Below, piece by piece: positions 16,221 to 24,650 of a stretch of DNA of 44,535 nt. Position 1 is the stretch's first letter. Each line of letters starts with the position of its first letter. The position numbers were made by a program, and so were the translations under genes. The notes under the pieces were generated by a model that was not told where the DNA came from, searched no databases, and saw only the letters and a program-made list of their open reading frames with translations. The stretch is from a virus, in IMG/VR virus record IMGVR_UViG_3300027621_000012, positions 1 through 44,535 of that record, one strand, 5' to 3'.

Positions 16221-18724
16221 TGCATTGACCTCGCCTTGCCCGTAATCAGGCCGATCCATTCGCAGGTGCTGAACTTGCAGGGATGGGGGGTGCCATTCCT
16301 GATCTCCACCGTGCAGCGCTCACCCCTCGACATCACAGGGATGTTGAAGACACCCTCGTAGTAGCGGGAGGTCGACATCTGGCTGGCAGTCGGACCCACC
16401 AGGGAGTCCCTCACCCCCAGCAGGGTGCCATCAAAGGTGTAGAGGTTCTCGTCGCGTCCTTCCGGCTTGACGGCGATCTGGAAGAAGCCGCTTTCGTGGT
16501 AGCGGAGCTTGGCCTGGCGGACCTGGGTTCGCATGGCGTTGGCTGATGCCTTGCCACCGCCGATCTCGCGCATCAGCTTGAAGCGGGTGAATCGGTACTG
16601 GAAAGCAAACGCCTCTCCAGCAACGACATTGGTGGTGGACCAATTCCCTCGGCCGGTGATGGTGCTTCCTGAGCTGGTTTCACCCAAGAGGACATTCCCA
16701 GGCTTCGCCGTCGGGTCTGCGCTGAACTCTGACCAAAGCTGCGTCCGCGCACTGACGACATAAGGCAGGGTCCAGGTGGTGATCTTGGTGACTGAGTTGT
16801 AAGTACCAAGGGCAATCCGCAGCGCCGTTGGCGTGGCCGTGGTGCTGTCAACCTTGCGATCGAGGAGCATCGGGTAGGCCAGGGGATCGACGCTGCCTGA
16901 TTCCGCCAGGCGGTCCTGAACCGGGATCTTCTCCAGGAAGACCTTGCTCCCGTACCGCATCAAGCAGTAAAGGGTTTCCCGGACGCACAGGATCTGCAGC
17001 ACCTCGTCCACACCACTGAACTCCCAATGGCTCCAGCTGGACTGGGCCCGCTCAGCTCCCTGGCCGGTGTTGCGGAAGAAGTATTTGTAGAGGTAGATCC
17101 GATCCTTGTAGCCGGTATTTCCGCTGATCGCAAAAGCGGTGCTGCTGGTGTCATTCATGGCCAGCTTGAACACCCCGCTGGGGATGTAGCTCGACACGTT
17201 TTGGGTCAGGTCCTGGGCGTCAGCAGTCAGGGCAGTGCCGGCCCCCCGGATGCTGAACTCCCGAAACCGGGTCCACTGGCCGTTGGCCTGGGCGAAGACG
17301 ATCGCTCCACCCATCTGCTGGGGCCTGACGGTGACGTCAACCTCGAACTGGGTCAGCACTGTGATCTGCGCCGTGGCTGGCGTCAGGACCGTCTCAGCCG
17401 CGTTGAAGCGGAACTGGTACTGACTGCTGAACAGGATCAGCTCGTCCTGGTACGGGACGGCGTAATACAGCACTGACACCCGGTTGTTGGATGCCACAAC
17501 GTCGATCGGATCCGTGTCGAGCACGGTGGTGACCGTCTCTGGGAAGAACTCAAAGAACTCCCTGGTGCGGCTGAGCACGACGTTCTCGTCTGCCAGGAAG
17601 CCCAGCCTGTTCTTGTAGATGAAGACGTCGTTGATCGTTCTGCCGACAAAGCTGGGGTCAGGGGCCGTGACGTAATCGCCCGCCGTGCGCTGGCCCCAGC
17701 TGGGCAAAGTGACCCCTTCCACGGTGGCGCCATTGGCTGGCCCGTAGTAGAAGCTCCCGCTTGGCAGCCGCACCAGCAGGTGGGGCATGGTCAGTGGCGC
17801 CAGCTTGTATTCCACCCCTGGGCTGACCGTCTCGCTCCAGGTGCCTTCCCCAAAGCTGCCGCTGCGGGGCTTGAACTCGACGTAGTAGCCATCGAAGTTG
17901 TTGCCCGGATCGCCAACGATCTCCACCTGGTAGCCAGTGGGCGCAATCGTTGGCAGCTCGGTGAAGGCCTGCACCTGGGACAGGATCGCCGTGATGTCGG
18001 CATTGGCCCGGGCATCAGTGGCTGAAATGGTGAAGGCAGTGTTGGATCTGATCCACAGCACCGAACCTTCCCGGCTGATCGTCACCCCGCTGACACCGGC
18101 CAGGGCGACCTTGATCTGTTCGGCGATGTCGGCAGAGCTGATCCGGTTCTCGGTCACCGTTGTCCCCGAGGAGATCACAGGCGCCACTGCTGTCGTGACC
18201 GTGGCCAAGGTGCCGTTCAGGAACACCTTGTAGGTTTGGCCGTAGTTGGCAGCCTTCACCCACACCAGCGCCTCATAGGTGTAGGGCCGGGCTGTGATGG
18301 GCGCCACTGCCGCATCCATCGCCGCCGCGGTGTTGGTGTTGAGGATGAAGGTGTAGTCAGCAATCGTCTGGGCCCTGATCTGCTGGCGGGCGTCAGTGAT
18401 GCTGGTCAGGTAGCTAAAGCCACCAGGCGTCAGAACCGTTTTCTGAACGCCGGCCAGGTCAAACACCTTGATGGCGGTCGTGGTGATGACAGCCAGATAT
18501 TCCTCGCTGGAATCGCGCAGGATCGAATGGATGAAGCAATCGCCAAAGGAGGTGTCCGACACCTTGGCCAGGCAGACGCTCCCGTCACGCTTGCGCAGGC
18601 CCTCGGCAATCGAGCTAACCGCATTGACCTGCAACTCGGCCTGGCTGGGGTCCCGCTGGGCGTCCGGTTGCTGGCTGATCCCCTGAATCAGGTTGGGGAT
18701 TGTGTAGCTGTAAAGCTCAGCCAT
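16217..18724 (-). CDS. 12: Tail tubular protein B, T7 gp12-like (835 aa)
   Basis: N-terminus MAELYSYTIPNLIQGISQQP is the hallmark of T7-type nozzle proteins (LxQGxSQQP then R.. Q...N....GL.KR). Length is near T7 gp12 (794 aa). The body is beta-rich, ending at the C-terminal ..GLITGKARSMQ. It forms the hexameric tail nozzle that carries the fibres. Start ATG 18724 overlaps the gp11 stop (TAATG) and the stop overlaps gp13 (ATGA). Confidence 0.93.
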   Translation of the reverse strand: MAELYSYTIPNLIQGISQQPDAQRDPSQAELQVNAVSSIAEGLRKRDGSVCLAKVSDTSFGDCFIHSILRDSSEEYLAVITTTAIKVFDLAGVQKTVLTPGGFSYLTSITDARQQIRAQTIADYTFILNTNTAAAMDAAVAPITARPYTYEALVWVKAANYGQTYKVFLNGTLATVTTAVAPVISSGTTVTENRISSADIAEQIKVALAGVSGVTISREGSVLWIRSNTAFTISATDARANADITAILSQVQAFTELPTIAPTGYQVEIVGDPGNNFDGYYVEFKPRSGSFGEGTWSETVSPGVEYKLAPLTMPHLLVRLPSGSFYYGPANGATVEGVTLPSWGQRTAGDYVTAPDPSFVGRTINDVFIYKNRLGFLADENVVLSRTREFFEFFPETVTTVLDTDPIDVVASNNRVSVLYYAVPYQDELILFSSQYQFRFNAAETVLTPATAQITVLTQFEVDVTVRPQQMGGAIVFAQANGQWTRFREFSIRGAGTALTADAQDLTQNVSSYIPSGVFKLAMNDTSSTAFAISGNTGYKDRIYLYKYFFRNTGQGAERAQSSWSHWEFSGVDEVLQILCVRETLYCLMRYGSKVFLEKIPVQDRLAESGSVDPLAYPMLLDRKVDSTTATPTALRIALGTYNSVTKITTWTLPYVVSARTQLWSEFSADPTAKPGNVLLGETSSGSTITGRGNWSTTNVVAGEAFAFQYRFTRFKLMREIGGGKASANAMRTQVRQAKLRYHESGFFQIAVKPEGRDENLYTFDGTLLGVRDSLVGPTASQMSTSRYYEGVFNIPVMSRGERCTVEIRNGTPHPCKFSTCEWIGLITGKARSMQ

Positions 18725-19386
18725 TAGATCCGATGCCCCGCGCCAAGCCGACGGGTAACCAGGCCAGCACCAGGGCTGTAGGTGGGGAAGGGCCGCAGGT
18801 TGGGACCACCCGTCAGGTAGTTGTACTGGCCCTGCTGGAGCTCCATCTGTTGCAGCTCAGCCCGGGCAGCCCGCTCGTCGAGCTCGGTGTACTTGAAGAT
18901 TGAGTCGCTGCTCAAGATCCGATCGGAGAAGACCCGGGCAGAACGGATCACCACCCAGCGGTTGTAGGCCTCAGGGCAGTCATCCCAAGGCAGCATCCAG
19001 ACCACATCAGCAGTCAGCTCTGTGATGTCGTCGGTGAGCTGGTAGGTGCGGTTGTCGCGGTCATAGACCCGCTGGCCCCTGAGCTGGAAACGGCCGGCCC
19101 ATTGGTACGGGTCAATCGTCCAGCGCAGCACGTTTGCTGGGACGCTGATCTCCTTGGTAGTTGCGTCACGGGTGAAGGGGTAGGCCTCCTCAGCGTTCCA
19201 ACTCCAGCCGCTGGTCTGTCCTTCCTTGTGGAACTCCAGCAGGGTGCGCTCCGCCACCCGGGCGTCCTGGATCTGTTCGTTCTCCAGGCTGTCGACCGGC
19301 TGTTCGCCGATGTTCTCCAGCAGGATCCCAACGGCTTCAAGCAGGGTGGTCCTGTTGTGCGTTCGAGATTGGTTGGCAAGGCCCAT
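18724..19386 (-). CDS. 11: Tail tubular protein A, T7 gp11-like (220 aa)
   Basis: The frame opens at 19467, but that stretch contains the terminator and promoter after the capsid gene, so the ATG at 19386 (MGLANQSRTHNRTTLLEAVG) is chosen. LLEAVN/G-x-x-L..IGE..V..L..........A...L....R..Q..GW.WN is typical of gatekeeper proteins of the gp11 family (T7 gp11, 196 aa). It forms the ring between portal and nozzle. It is coupled to gp12 by TAATG. Confidence 0.92.
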   Translation of the reverse strand: MGLANQSRTHNRTTLLEAVGILLENIGEQPVDSLENEQIQDARVAERTLLEFHKEGQTSGWSWNAEEAYPFTRDATTKEISVPANVLRWTIDPYQWAGRFQLRGQRVYDRDNRTYQLTDDITELTADVVWMLPWDDCPEAYNRWVVIRSARVFSDRILSSDSIFKYTELDERAARAELQQMELQQGQYNYLTGGPNLRPFPTYSPGAGLVTRRLGAGHRI

Positions 19387-19390
19387 CAGA

Positions 19391-19410
19391 TCCCTACGGG
19401 GGCGTTGCTC
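19391..19410 (-). promoter_or_regulatory. Candidate phage promoter between capsid and gp11
   Basis: Minus strand GAGCAACGCCCCCGTAGGGA, 4 bases before the gp11 ATG and directly after the capsid terminator. It shares CAACGCCCCCGTAG with the site before gp17. A second partial match (GGCCCGTAGCATG) lies at 19412-19424. Confidence 0.6.
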
Positions 19411-19426
19411 ACATGCTACGGGCCAT

Positions 19427-19455
19427 AAAAAAAGGGGCCAGCCTCCGCCAGCCCC
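19427..19455 (-). terminator. Rho-independent terminator after the major capsid gene
   Basis: On the minus strand GGGGCTGGC-GGAG-GCTGGCCCC (arms 19447-19455 and 19434-19442; 9 pairs with two G-U) is followed at once by seven T (19427-19433). It begins 24 bases after the capsid stop. T7 has its late terminator (T-phi) at the same place, after gene 10. Confidence 0.85.
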
Positions 19456-19479
19456 CCAGGGTCTCACCCAAGCGGAAGG

Positions 19480-20520
19480 CTAGGGGATGACAACTGCCAC
19501 AGCTGCCTCAGAGCGCAGGGTGCCCATGCCCAGGGCCTGGCGGGCCACAAGCAGGGAAGCCTGGTACTGAATGTTGAAGTCGCCGCTTGTGACCTGCAGG
19601 GAGGGGGACAGCAGGGTGAGGACACCCACTGCTTCCTTGCTGTAGATCAGGCCGCGGCACTTGCTCAGGTTCTGGGCATAGTCCGGGTTGTAGTCACCGG
19701 CCACGTTGGTGTAGGCGGCTTGGGTGACGTGGTTGGAGCTCTTGATCGAGATCCCAGCCACCCGCATGGTCTTGCCGTCGGCGATGGTGCCGTTGGAGCC
19801 GCCAGAACCGTTGAAGTCGGTGTTGATGGCCCGCGAGGAATTGGTGATCGCGTAGTAGTCGTCAGGAGTGAAGACTGCGGTCATGCCGTCGATCGACACG
19901 TCTTTGGATTCCAGCGCAATGCGGGCATCAAAGATTGCGTTGACCAGCTCATCACCGCGGGATTGGCGGGTGGCAGCCGCAAAGCCTGAGGTGAGGGTGA
20001 TCTTGGAGCCGATGCGGCCGCTGTTCTTGGCCAGGGCCAGGGGCTCAGTGGTGTTGCTGGCAGCAGCAAAGATCATGCGGGCGACCCGCCTGTCGTACTC
20101 ATAAGCCAGGGCCCGGCCCAGCTCAGTGGTGTAGATGCTGCGGACGTCGTAGTAGGCCATCAGCTCGTCGAGCTGGGGGATGGCCGCGTCGGCAATCATC
20201 AGGGCATCAAGGTTGATGATGCGCTCGTTCAGGTCCGAAGGGCTGTTGCCTTCGCCCAGAATTGGGGTGCCGGGCTGGTGGTAGCGGGCGCTCATCTTCC
20301 CGCTGATGGGGAAGGCGACGGACTTGCCGCCACGGATGTTGCGCTCGCGGACTGTGCCTTTAAAGACCGTGGCCCGCAGGTAAGCGTCCAGGACTTCAGC
20401 AGCACCCAGCTTCAGGAATAGGGCGCGGTCGGTATCGAAGTGGGAAGTACCGGCAGCCCAAGTACCGGCAACGCCTTTGATCTGGCCAAGCCGATTTAGT
20501 ACAGCGTCATTGACAGCCAT
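19480..20520 (-). CDS. 10: Major capsid protein, T7 gp10-like (346 aa)
   Basis: HK97-fold T7-type capsid subunit. MAVNDAVLNRLGQIKGVAGT, then LFLKLGAAEVLDAYLRATVF..T..R.I.GGKS..FP..G......H..G..I are typical of the gp10 N-arm and E-loop region. T7 gp10A is 345 aa. It follows scaffold, has its own upstream promoter motif (20593-20610) and a strong terminator behind, consistent with very high late expression. No frameshifted long form (gp10B type) is evident, because the stop is followed by the terminator. Confidence 0.95.
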   Translation of the reverse strand: MAVNDAVLNRLGQIKGVAGTWAAGTSHFDTDRALFLKLGAAEVLDAYLRATVFKGTVRERNIRGGKSVAFPISGKMSARYHQPGTPILGEGNSPSDLNERIINLDALMIADAAIPQLDELMAYYDVRSIYTTELGRALAYEYDRRVARMIFAAASNTTEPLALAKNSGRIGSKITLTSGFAAATRQSRGDELVNAIFDARIALESKDVSIDGMTAVFTPDDYYAITNSSRAINTDFNGSGGSNGTIADGKTMRVAGISIKSSNHVTQAAYTNVAGDYNPDYAQNLSKCRGLIYSKEAVGVLTLLSPSLQVTSGDFNIQYQASLLVARQALGMGTLRSEAAVAVVIP

Positions 20521-20592
20521 TGTTCTGACTCAAGGGAAGAAGTTTGGGAACCGCTTTCCTTTGCTGTCATGGGTTATCCCCTCGGGGGCCCA

Positions 20593-20610
20593 CCGCTACG
20601 GGGGTGTAGT
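20593..20610 (-). promoter_or_regulatory. Candidate phage promoter before the capsid gene
   Basis: Minus strand ACTACACCCCCGTAGCGG, in the 105-bp gap between scaffold stop and capsid ATG, 73 bases upstream of the start. The CTAC...GTAG ends form an imperfect palindrome, as in the other copies. T7 phi10 is at the equivalent place. Confidence 0.65.
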
Positions 20611-20625
20611 TCTCCCCAGACGCTA

Positions 20626-21483
20626 CTAGAAGACATCACTTGTGGCGAGGATCTGCTTCAGCCTGTTCTGGTAGGCCTCATCGACGTCATAAAGGCGTTC
20701 GCCCCGGGCATTGCGCTTGTTCATTGCATCAAGCACCTGTTGCTGGGACTCGAAGCGGGTCGGGGCTGAAGCATTGCCACCGCCCAGCAGCTTCGGTTCC
20801 ACCACTGCATCAGGACTGGCGGCCCGTGCCTGCAGTGCTTTCAGAGCCCAACGGATGGCGTCCTTGTTGCCACCATCGACGACGGCGTTGTAGTCGGCCA
20901 GCTCCTGCGGGGGGAGGCTTTTTGCTGCCCACTGGCTGAGCTGATTGAAGCTGTCCTCACCGCCGACCATGGCCTTGAGCTCAGCCTCATCGCCAGAGGT
21001 CAGGCTGGCCTGGCTGGATTCAGCTGCGGCAACGGGCTTGAAGCTGGCCAGGTACTGCTCAACGATGCCGGCGGGATAGCCCGTGGCCTCGGCCAGCTTG
21101 GGAACGTACTGGCTGTAATCCTGGCCGCCTTCCACCAGGGCCTTGATCTCATAGGGGTTCAGCTCGGCTGACTCAAGAGCCGTGGCCAGGGTTTCCCCGT
21201 AATCTGTAACTGTTTGCTCGCGGGTGAACTCCTGCGGTGCGGTGGTTGCGGGATCAGCGGTGCTTTCGGTCTCCTGGGACTGGCGGCCCTGTTTCCTTTC
21301 GAGCTCCTGATAGGCCTTGGCCAGGTCTTCCTGGGTGCGGAACTTGCCAAGCAGCAGCTCGGGCTCCTGTTGCTGTTGCTGTTCAGCGATGAACTGCTCA
21401 AGGAGGTTCTCCTGGCCCGGGGCCACCATCCCTTCAGCGGCTGCCTCGGGGGTCGTGATGGTGGGACCTTGCTGGATGTTCAT
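20626..21483 (-). CDS. 9: Capsid scaffolding protein, T7 gp9-like (285 aa)
   Basis: Acidic, Gln/Glu-rich, largely helical protein between portal and capsid, as T7 gp9 (307 aa). The N-terminus has a run of Gln (residues 35-40), then LLGKF.T.EDLAKAYQELERK, a pattern shared by many podoviral scaffolds. The C-terminus is basic (QNRLKQI), as needed to bind capsid subunits. The ATG at 21483 overlaps the cupin gene stop (ATGA). Confidence 0.9.
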   Translation of the reverse strand: MNIQQGPTITTPEAAAEGMVAPGQENLLEQFIAEQQQQQEPELLLGKFRTQEDLAKAYQELERKQGRQSQETESTADPATTAPQEFTREQTVTDYGETLATALESAELNPYEIKALVEGGQDYSQYVPKLAEATGYPAGIVEQYLASFKPVAAAESSQASLTSGDEAELKAMVGGEDSFNQLSQWAAKSLPPQELADYNAVVDGGNKDAIRWALKALQARAASPDAVVEPKLLGGGNASAPTRFESQQQVLDAMNKRNARGERLYDVDEAYQNRLKQILATSDVF

Positions 21484-22007
21484 TCGGGTGTTATTGCGGA
21501 GGGTTGTTGTGCAGCGTCACCAGTGGTGATCTGCTGGTTGTGCTCTGGACCCATTGGGGCCCCGGTCCAGTCATTCTCGACGCTGGTTGGCGTTACACCA
21601 TTAAGCCATTTTTGGAATGAAAAAAAGTAGGCACCTTCCGGCGATGCAGTTCCACCGTGCCAGTCACCTGGGCGGACTCTTATGCCCCAACCCCGTCCAA
21701 GCTCCGCCATGCCAAACGGCAGCACCACCTCTCCTGAATGGCGAAACTGCATCCCCCAGCCGGCCACCTCAATGCTGTCGACATTTGGGTGTATGTGATC
21801 TGGCACCTCAAAGCCTGGGGCCAGCGTGAACATTTCAACTTGCAGGCAGTCCTGGCGGAATAGGCAAACACCCCTGACACCATCGGCAAAGTTGAATCCG
21901 GCTGCCGGGCCGTAAAAGAGCGGTGCCTTCAATCCAAGAAACCACTGGACGAAGGATTCCAGGTCATCGCTGGGCTCGAAATCCCGGGCATCGAAGGTCT
22001 TGCTCAT
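21480..22007 (-). CDS. Cupin-fold protein between portal and scaffold (175 aa)
   Basis: Residues about 50-140 fit a single cupin barrel: VEMFTLAPGFEVPDHIHPNV (H-x-H of motif 1), E/W...Q then IRVRPGDWHGGTASPEG (PGxxH of motif 2). It is linked by ATGA overlaps to portal and scaffold and is therefore co-translated with head genes. T7 has no gene here. It could be a head-assembly accessory or an enzyme; metal-ligand His are visible, but no substrate can be named. Confidence 0.75.
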   Translation of the reverse strand: MSKTFDARDFEPSDDLESFVQWFLGLKAPLFYGPAAGFNFADGVRGVCLFRQDCLQVEMFTLAPGFEVPDHIHPNVDSIEVAGWGMQFRHSGEVVLPFGMAELGRGWGIRVRPGDWHGGTASPEGAYFFSFQKWLNGVTPTSVENDWTGAPMGPEHNQQITTGDAAQQPSAITPE

Positions 22008-23662
22008 GCAGGTTGCTGTTCGGGGGGCGCTTGTTGGTCAGCAGGTTGCTGGCCCTGCTGCATTTGCTGAGCCGTGGCTGCAGCATTGGCGAGCTTTTGC
22101 GGGTCAGCCATGGGCGAAGCCATGGCCTGCTGTTGCATCGCCATCTGCTGCTGCTGCTGCTGTTCGGCAGCCAGTTCCTGCTCGCTCTTGACCAGGCCCA
22201 GCACGTCGATGCCCATGGAATAGGCCAGGCGCTTAATCAGCTCGGACGGCTTGATGTAGGCGGACAGGGCCTCAGGTCCCATCGTCTGGCCCAAGGTGGT
22301 GACAAAGCGGACGATCTGCTCCAGGTCATTGCCGCGGCCAACTGCTGCCAGGCCGACCGTCATCACCGGCTTGACCAGATCCTTGGGCAGCTTGGGCACC
22401 TTGCCTGCGCGGGTAAGGATGTCGAGCTTGCGGCTGACATAAGGGACCTGGAACTCGGTAGTCAGGATCGAGTAGATGGAGCCCAGGCTGTTCTCGATCT
22501 GGAGGGCCTGCAGCCTGACTTCCTCAGCTGTTGTCCTCTCGCTGTCCCGCACATCGGCGAGCATGAAGGCCTGGCTCAGGCGGGCCTCGATCTGTGCCTT
22601 GCCTTGCATGGCAACTGACAGGTCCTGGGCCTTCTGCACCTGCAAGGCCACCACGTCATTCGGGTCACCAGTGACGAAGGAGCCATTGGGGGCCTTGGCT
22701 AGATCGGCCGCTTTAGTGACACCAGAAGGCTTCACCAGGAACAGCACCTTGGCTGATGCCAGCGATCCTTCCGCCACTGCCTGGCACAACACCTCAACGG
22801 TCTGCAGGTCAGCGATGGCAGCGGCCTCCACATAGCCGACCCCATAGGGCTGGCCGTCGATCCGCGTCATGCGCAGCGGCAGCCATGGCGAGACATCCAG
22901 CGGGGCCTTGCCCTCAGTGCCGGGGATCTTCATGCCCTTGACTTCCTGATGCCAGAGGACCTGCTTCTCGGTCCACTCCACATAGGTGAAGAGCTTGACG
23001 GTCTTCTCGTCGTCCTTACGGGTGATCGGTTCGCGGTCCTCAAGGATGCCCTTGAGTTCGTCGTCCTCCTTGGCCAGCAGGGCCTGGACCTTGGCGGGCA
23101 AGGTATGGACCGGGAGCTCCTCGCAGACCACTGCCTCCATCGGGTTACCCATCGGGTCCCGGCTGCAGACGTAGCGGTTCAGGTGAAAGACCCGAAGCCC
23201 CTCAGGGGAGATGTAAAGCAGGGCATTGCCTGAGACCAGCAGGTGAAGCAGGGCCTCATGGAAGGCGACCCGATCGTTGCTGGCTTCGATCTCGCGCAGC
23301 ACCTGGCGCTCGATCTTGGAGAGCGCAACCTCGAAGTCGGCCTTCTGTTCGGGGGAGACGCCTTGCGCCGCGAGGGCTGCTTCATCCAGAGCGAACCGGA
23401 AGAACGTCTGGGTTGGTGGCAGCAGGGCAAGCAGCATCCGGCTGGCCAGGTTCAGCACACCCCGGGCGCCGATGCCATTCCAAGGAACGGGATAGCTTTC
23501 CCGCGTCTTGGTGGTGGGTTCGTTGCTGGTGGGGATCAGCCAGGGGATAGTCAGCCTTGCTGATGTCCTGGCCCGGTCCAGGTAGTAGTTCCGGTCGGAC
23601 TCCAGGGCCCGGTAACGCTGTTCTGCAGTGGCCATTTCAGGTTCCGAGGTTGGTGCCGACAC
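22004..23662 (-). CDS. 8: Head-tail connector (portal) protein, T7 gp8-like (552 aa)
   Basis: Collar/portal of the T7 type: R..LE..R..YLDRAR..A.LTIP.L at the N-terminus, then a G.GARGVLNLASRMLLALLPP.Q.FFRF block (about 55-90), diagnostic of gp8-like portals (T7 gp8, 536 aa). The C-terminal 60 residues are Gln/Pro/Ala-rich. It forms the dodecameric ring through which TerL packages DNA. The start overlaps the upstream 200-aa gene and the stop overlaps the cupin gene. Confidence 0.94.
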   Translation of the reverse strand: MSAPTSEPEMATAEQRYRALESDRNYYLDRARTSARLTIPWLIPTSNEPTTKTRESYPVPWNGIGARGVLNLASRMLLALLPPTQTFFRFALDEAALAAQGVSPEQKADFEVALSKIERQVLREIEASNDRVAFHEALLHLLVSGNALLYISPEGLRVFHLNRYVCSRDPMGNPMEAVVCEELPVHTLPAKVQALLAKEDDELKGILEDREPITRKDDEKTVKLFTYVEWTEKQVLWHQEVKGMKIPGTEGKAPLDVSPWLPLRMTRIDGQPYGVGYVEAAAIADLQTVEVLCQAVAEGSLASAKVLFLVKPSGVTKAADLAKAPNGSFVTGDPNDVVALQVQKAQDLSVAMQGKAQIEARLSQAFMLADVRDSERTTAEEVRLQALQIENSLGSIYSILTTEFQVPYVSRKLDILTRAGKVPKLPKDLVKPVMTVGLAAVGRGNDLEQIVRFVTTLGQTMGPEALSAYIKPSELIKRLAYSMGIDVLGLVKSEQELAAEQQQQQQMAMQQQAMASPMADPQKLANAAATAQQMQQGQQPADQQAPPEQQPA

Positions 23663-24239
23663 CGCTGCCGGTCATGGTTGAACCAATGCGCAGGCCGGTT
23701 GGGTTGCTGCTGGACGCACTGACCCGGCCCTTGACCTTTGGCGCCATCGCTGCTGTTGGCCCTTGATTGCGAACTGAATCGCCAAGGATCTGCAGGGAGG
23801 AAGCAACGGCCTGGCCGCTGGCCTTGATCTCGCCAGTGCGCTGGACCTGCTGGGCCTGCAACTCGGCCACCTGCTTGCGCTGTGCGGCTTCCTGTTGGAC
23901 TTGCTTGGCCTGGGCATCGACCAGGTTCTGCTGGATCTGGGCCTGGGTTTCCCTCATGGCCTTCTCCTGTGCTGCGATCTGTGCGCGGAGATCGGCGCGG
24001 CGTTGTTTTTCAGCCTGGGCGCTGTTGTATTCACCCATCGCCATGTCGTATCTGGCCTGGTCGATGACGTACTTGGGTTCTTGATACCCGTCCAGTTCCG
24101 TGTGTTCCCTGATCCACTGCCCGCCGTCATCGGTTTGCCTAAAGGCGGCTTGATCCGGCATCTCCATGTTCTCCAGTGCCCCGTCGGAAGCGGCTTGCCA
24201 GCCGCCGCCACCACCACCGCCGCCACCACCACCGCACAT
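23637..24239 (-). CDS. Minor virion protein, gp6.7/gp7.3-like paralogue 3 (200 aa)
   Basis: Starts MCGGGG with a run of Gly, has a long charged coiled coil (about residues 70-140: AQAEKQRRADLRAQIAAQEK...), and ends GLRIGSTMTGSGVGTNLGT. T7 gp6.7 also begins MC and T7 gp7.3 ends SLSVARSSGGGINI; both are small virion proteins encoded just before the portal. This is the largest of three neighbouring genes with the same head and tail signatures. It overlaps the portal start by 26 bases. Confidence 0.7.
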   Translation of the reverse strand: MCGGGGGGGGGGGWQAASDGALENMEMPDQAAFRQTDDGGQWIREHTELDGYQEPKYVIDQARYDMAMGEYNSAQAEKQRRADLRAQIAAQEKAMRETQAQIQQNLVDAQAKQVQQEAAQRKQVAELQAQQVQRTGEIKASGQAVASSLQILGDSVRNQGPTAAMAPKVKGRVSASSSNPTGLRIGSTMTGSGVGTNLGT

Positions 24240-24241
24240 GG

Positions 24242-24640
24242 TCAGACTCCGATGTTGAGCCCAGTGCCAGCAGAAGCCGGGGTGCCGGCCGTGCTGATCC
24301 TGAGGTTGGACTTGGGCTTGTCCTTCTTCATCACCGCTGCTGTGGTCTGGGCGGTGGTGGGGGCTTCTGATTGAGTGGCTGATGCGGCATAGGCCCCGGC
24401 CTGCTGGGACGCGGAGGCGGCAGCAGCAGCAGCAGCCTCCTGGTCGTACCGGCCCTTGAGATCAGTGGTCTCCCTGTTGGCCGCGTCGATCTGGGCCTGC
24501 AGCTGGGTCGCAAACATTCCCTGCTGCTGCGTCATCTGCGTCTTGTAGGCATCGAGCGACGACTGGTTAGCGGCGATCTCTGCCTGGCTGGGGCCCTGGT
24601 AGACGATTTGTGGAGCTTGCGGAGCGCTGGCCATACACAT
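24242..24640 (-). CDS. Minor virion protein, gp6.7/gp7.3-like paralogue 2 (132 aa)
   Basis: Starts MCMASAPQAPQIVYQGPSQA and ends NLRISTAGTPASAGTGLNIG, the same MC start and LRI...GLNI end as its neighbours. The middle (about 25-95) is a Gln/Ala-rich helix with an Ala run. The C-terminal signature is close to the T7 gp7.3 end (S..S.GGGINI). Probably a tail or connector-associated virion protein; role inferred from place before portal. Confidence 0.7.
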   Translation of the reverse strand: MCMASAPQAPQIVYQGPSQAEIAANQSSLDAYKTQMTQQQGMFATQLQAQIDAANRETTDLKGRYDQEAAAAAAASASQQAGAYAASATQSEAPTTAQTTAAVMKKDKPKSNLRISTAGTPASAGTGLNIGV

Positions 24641-24650
24641 GGGTCAATCC

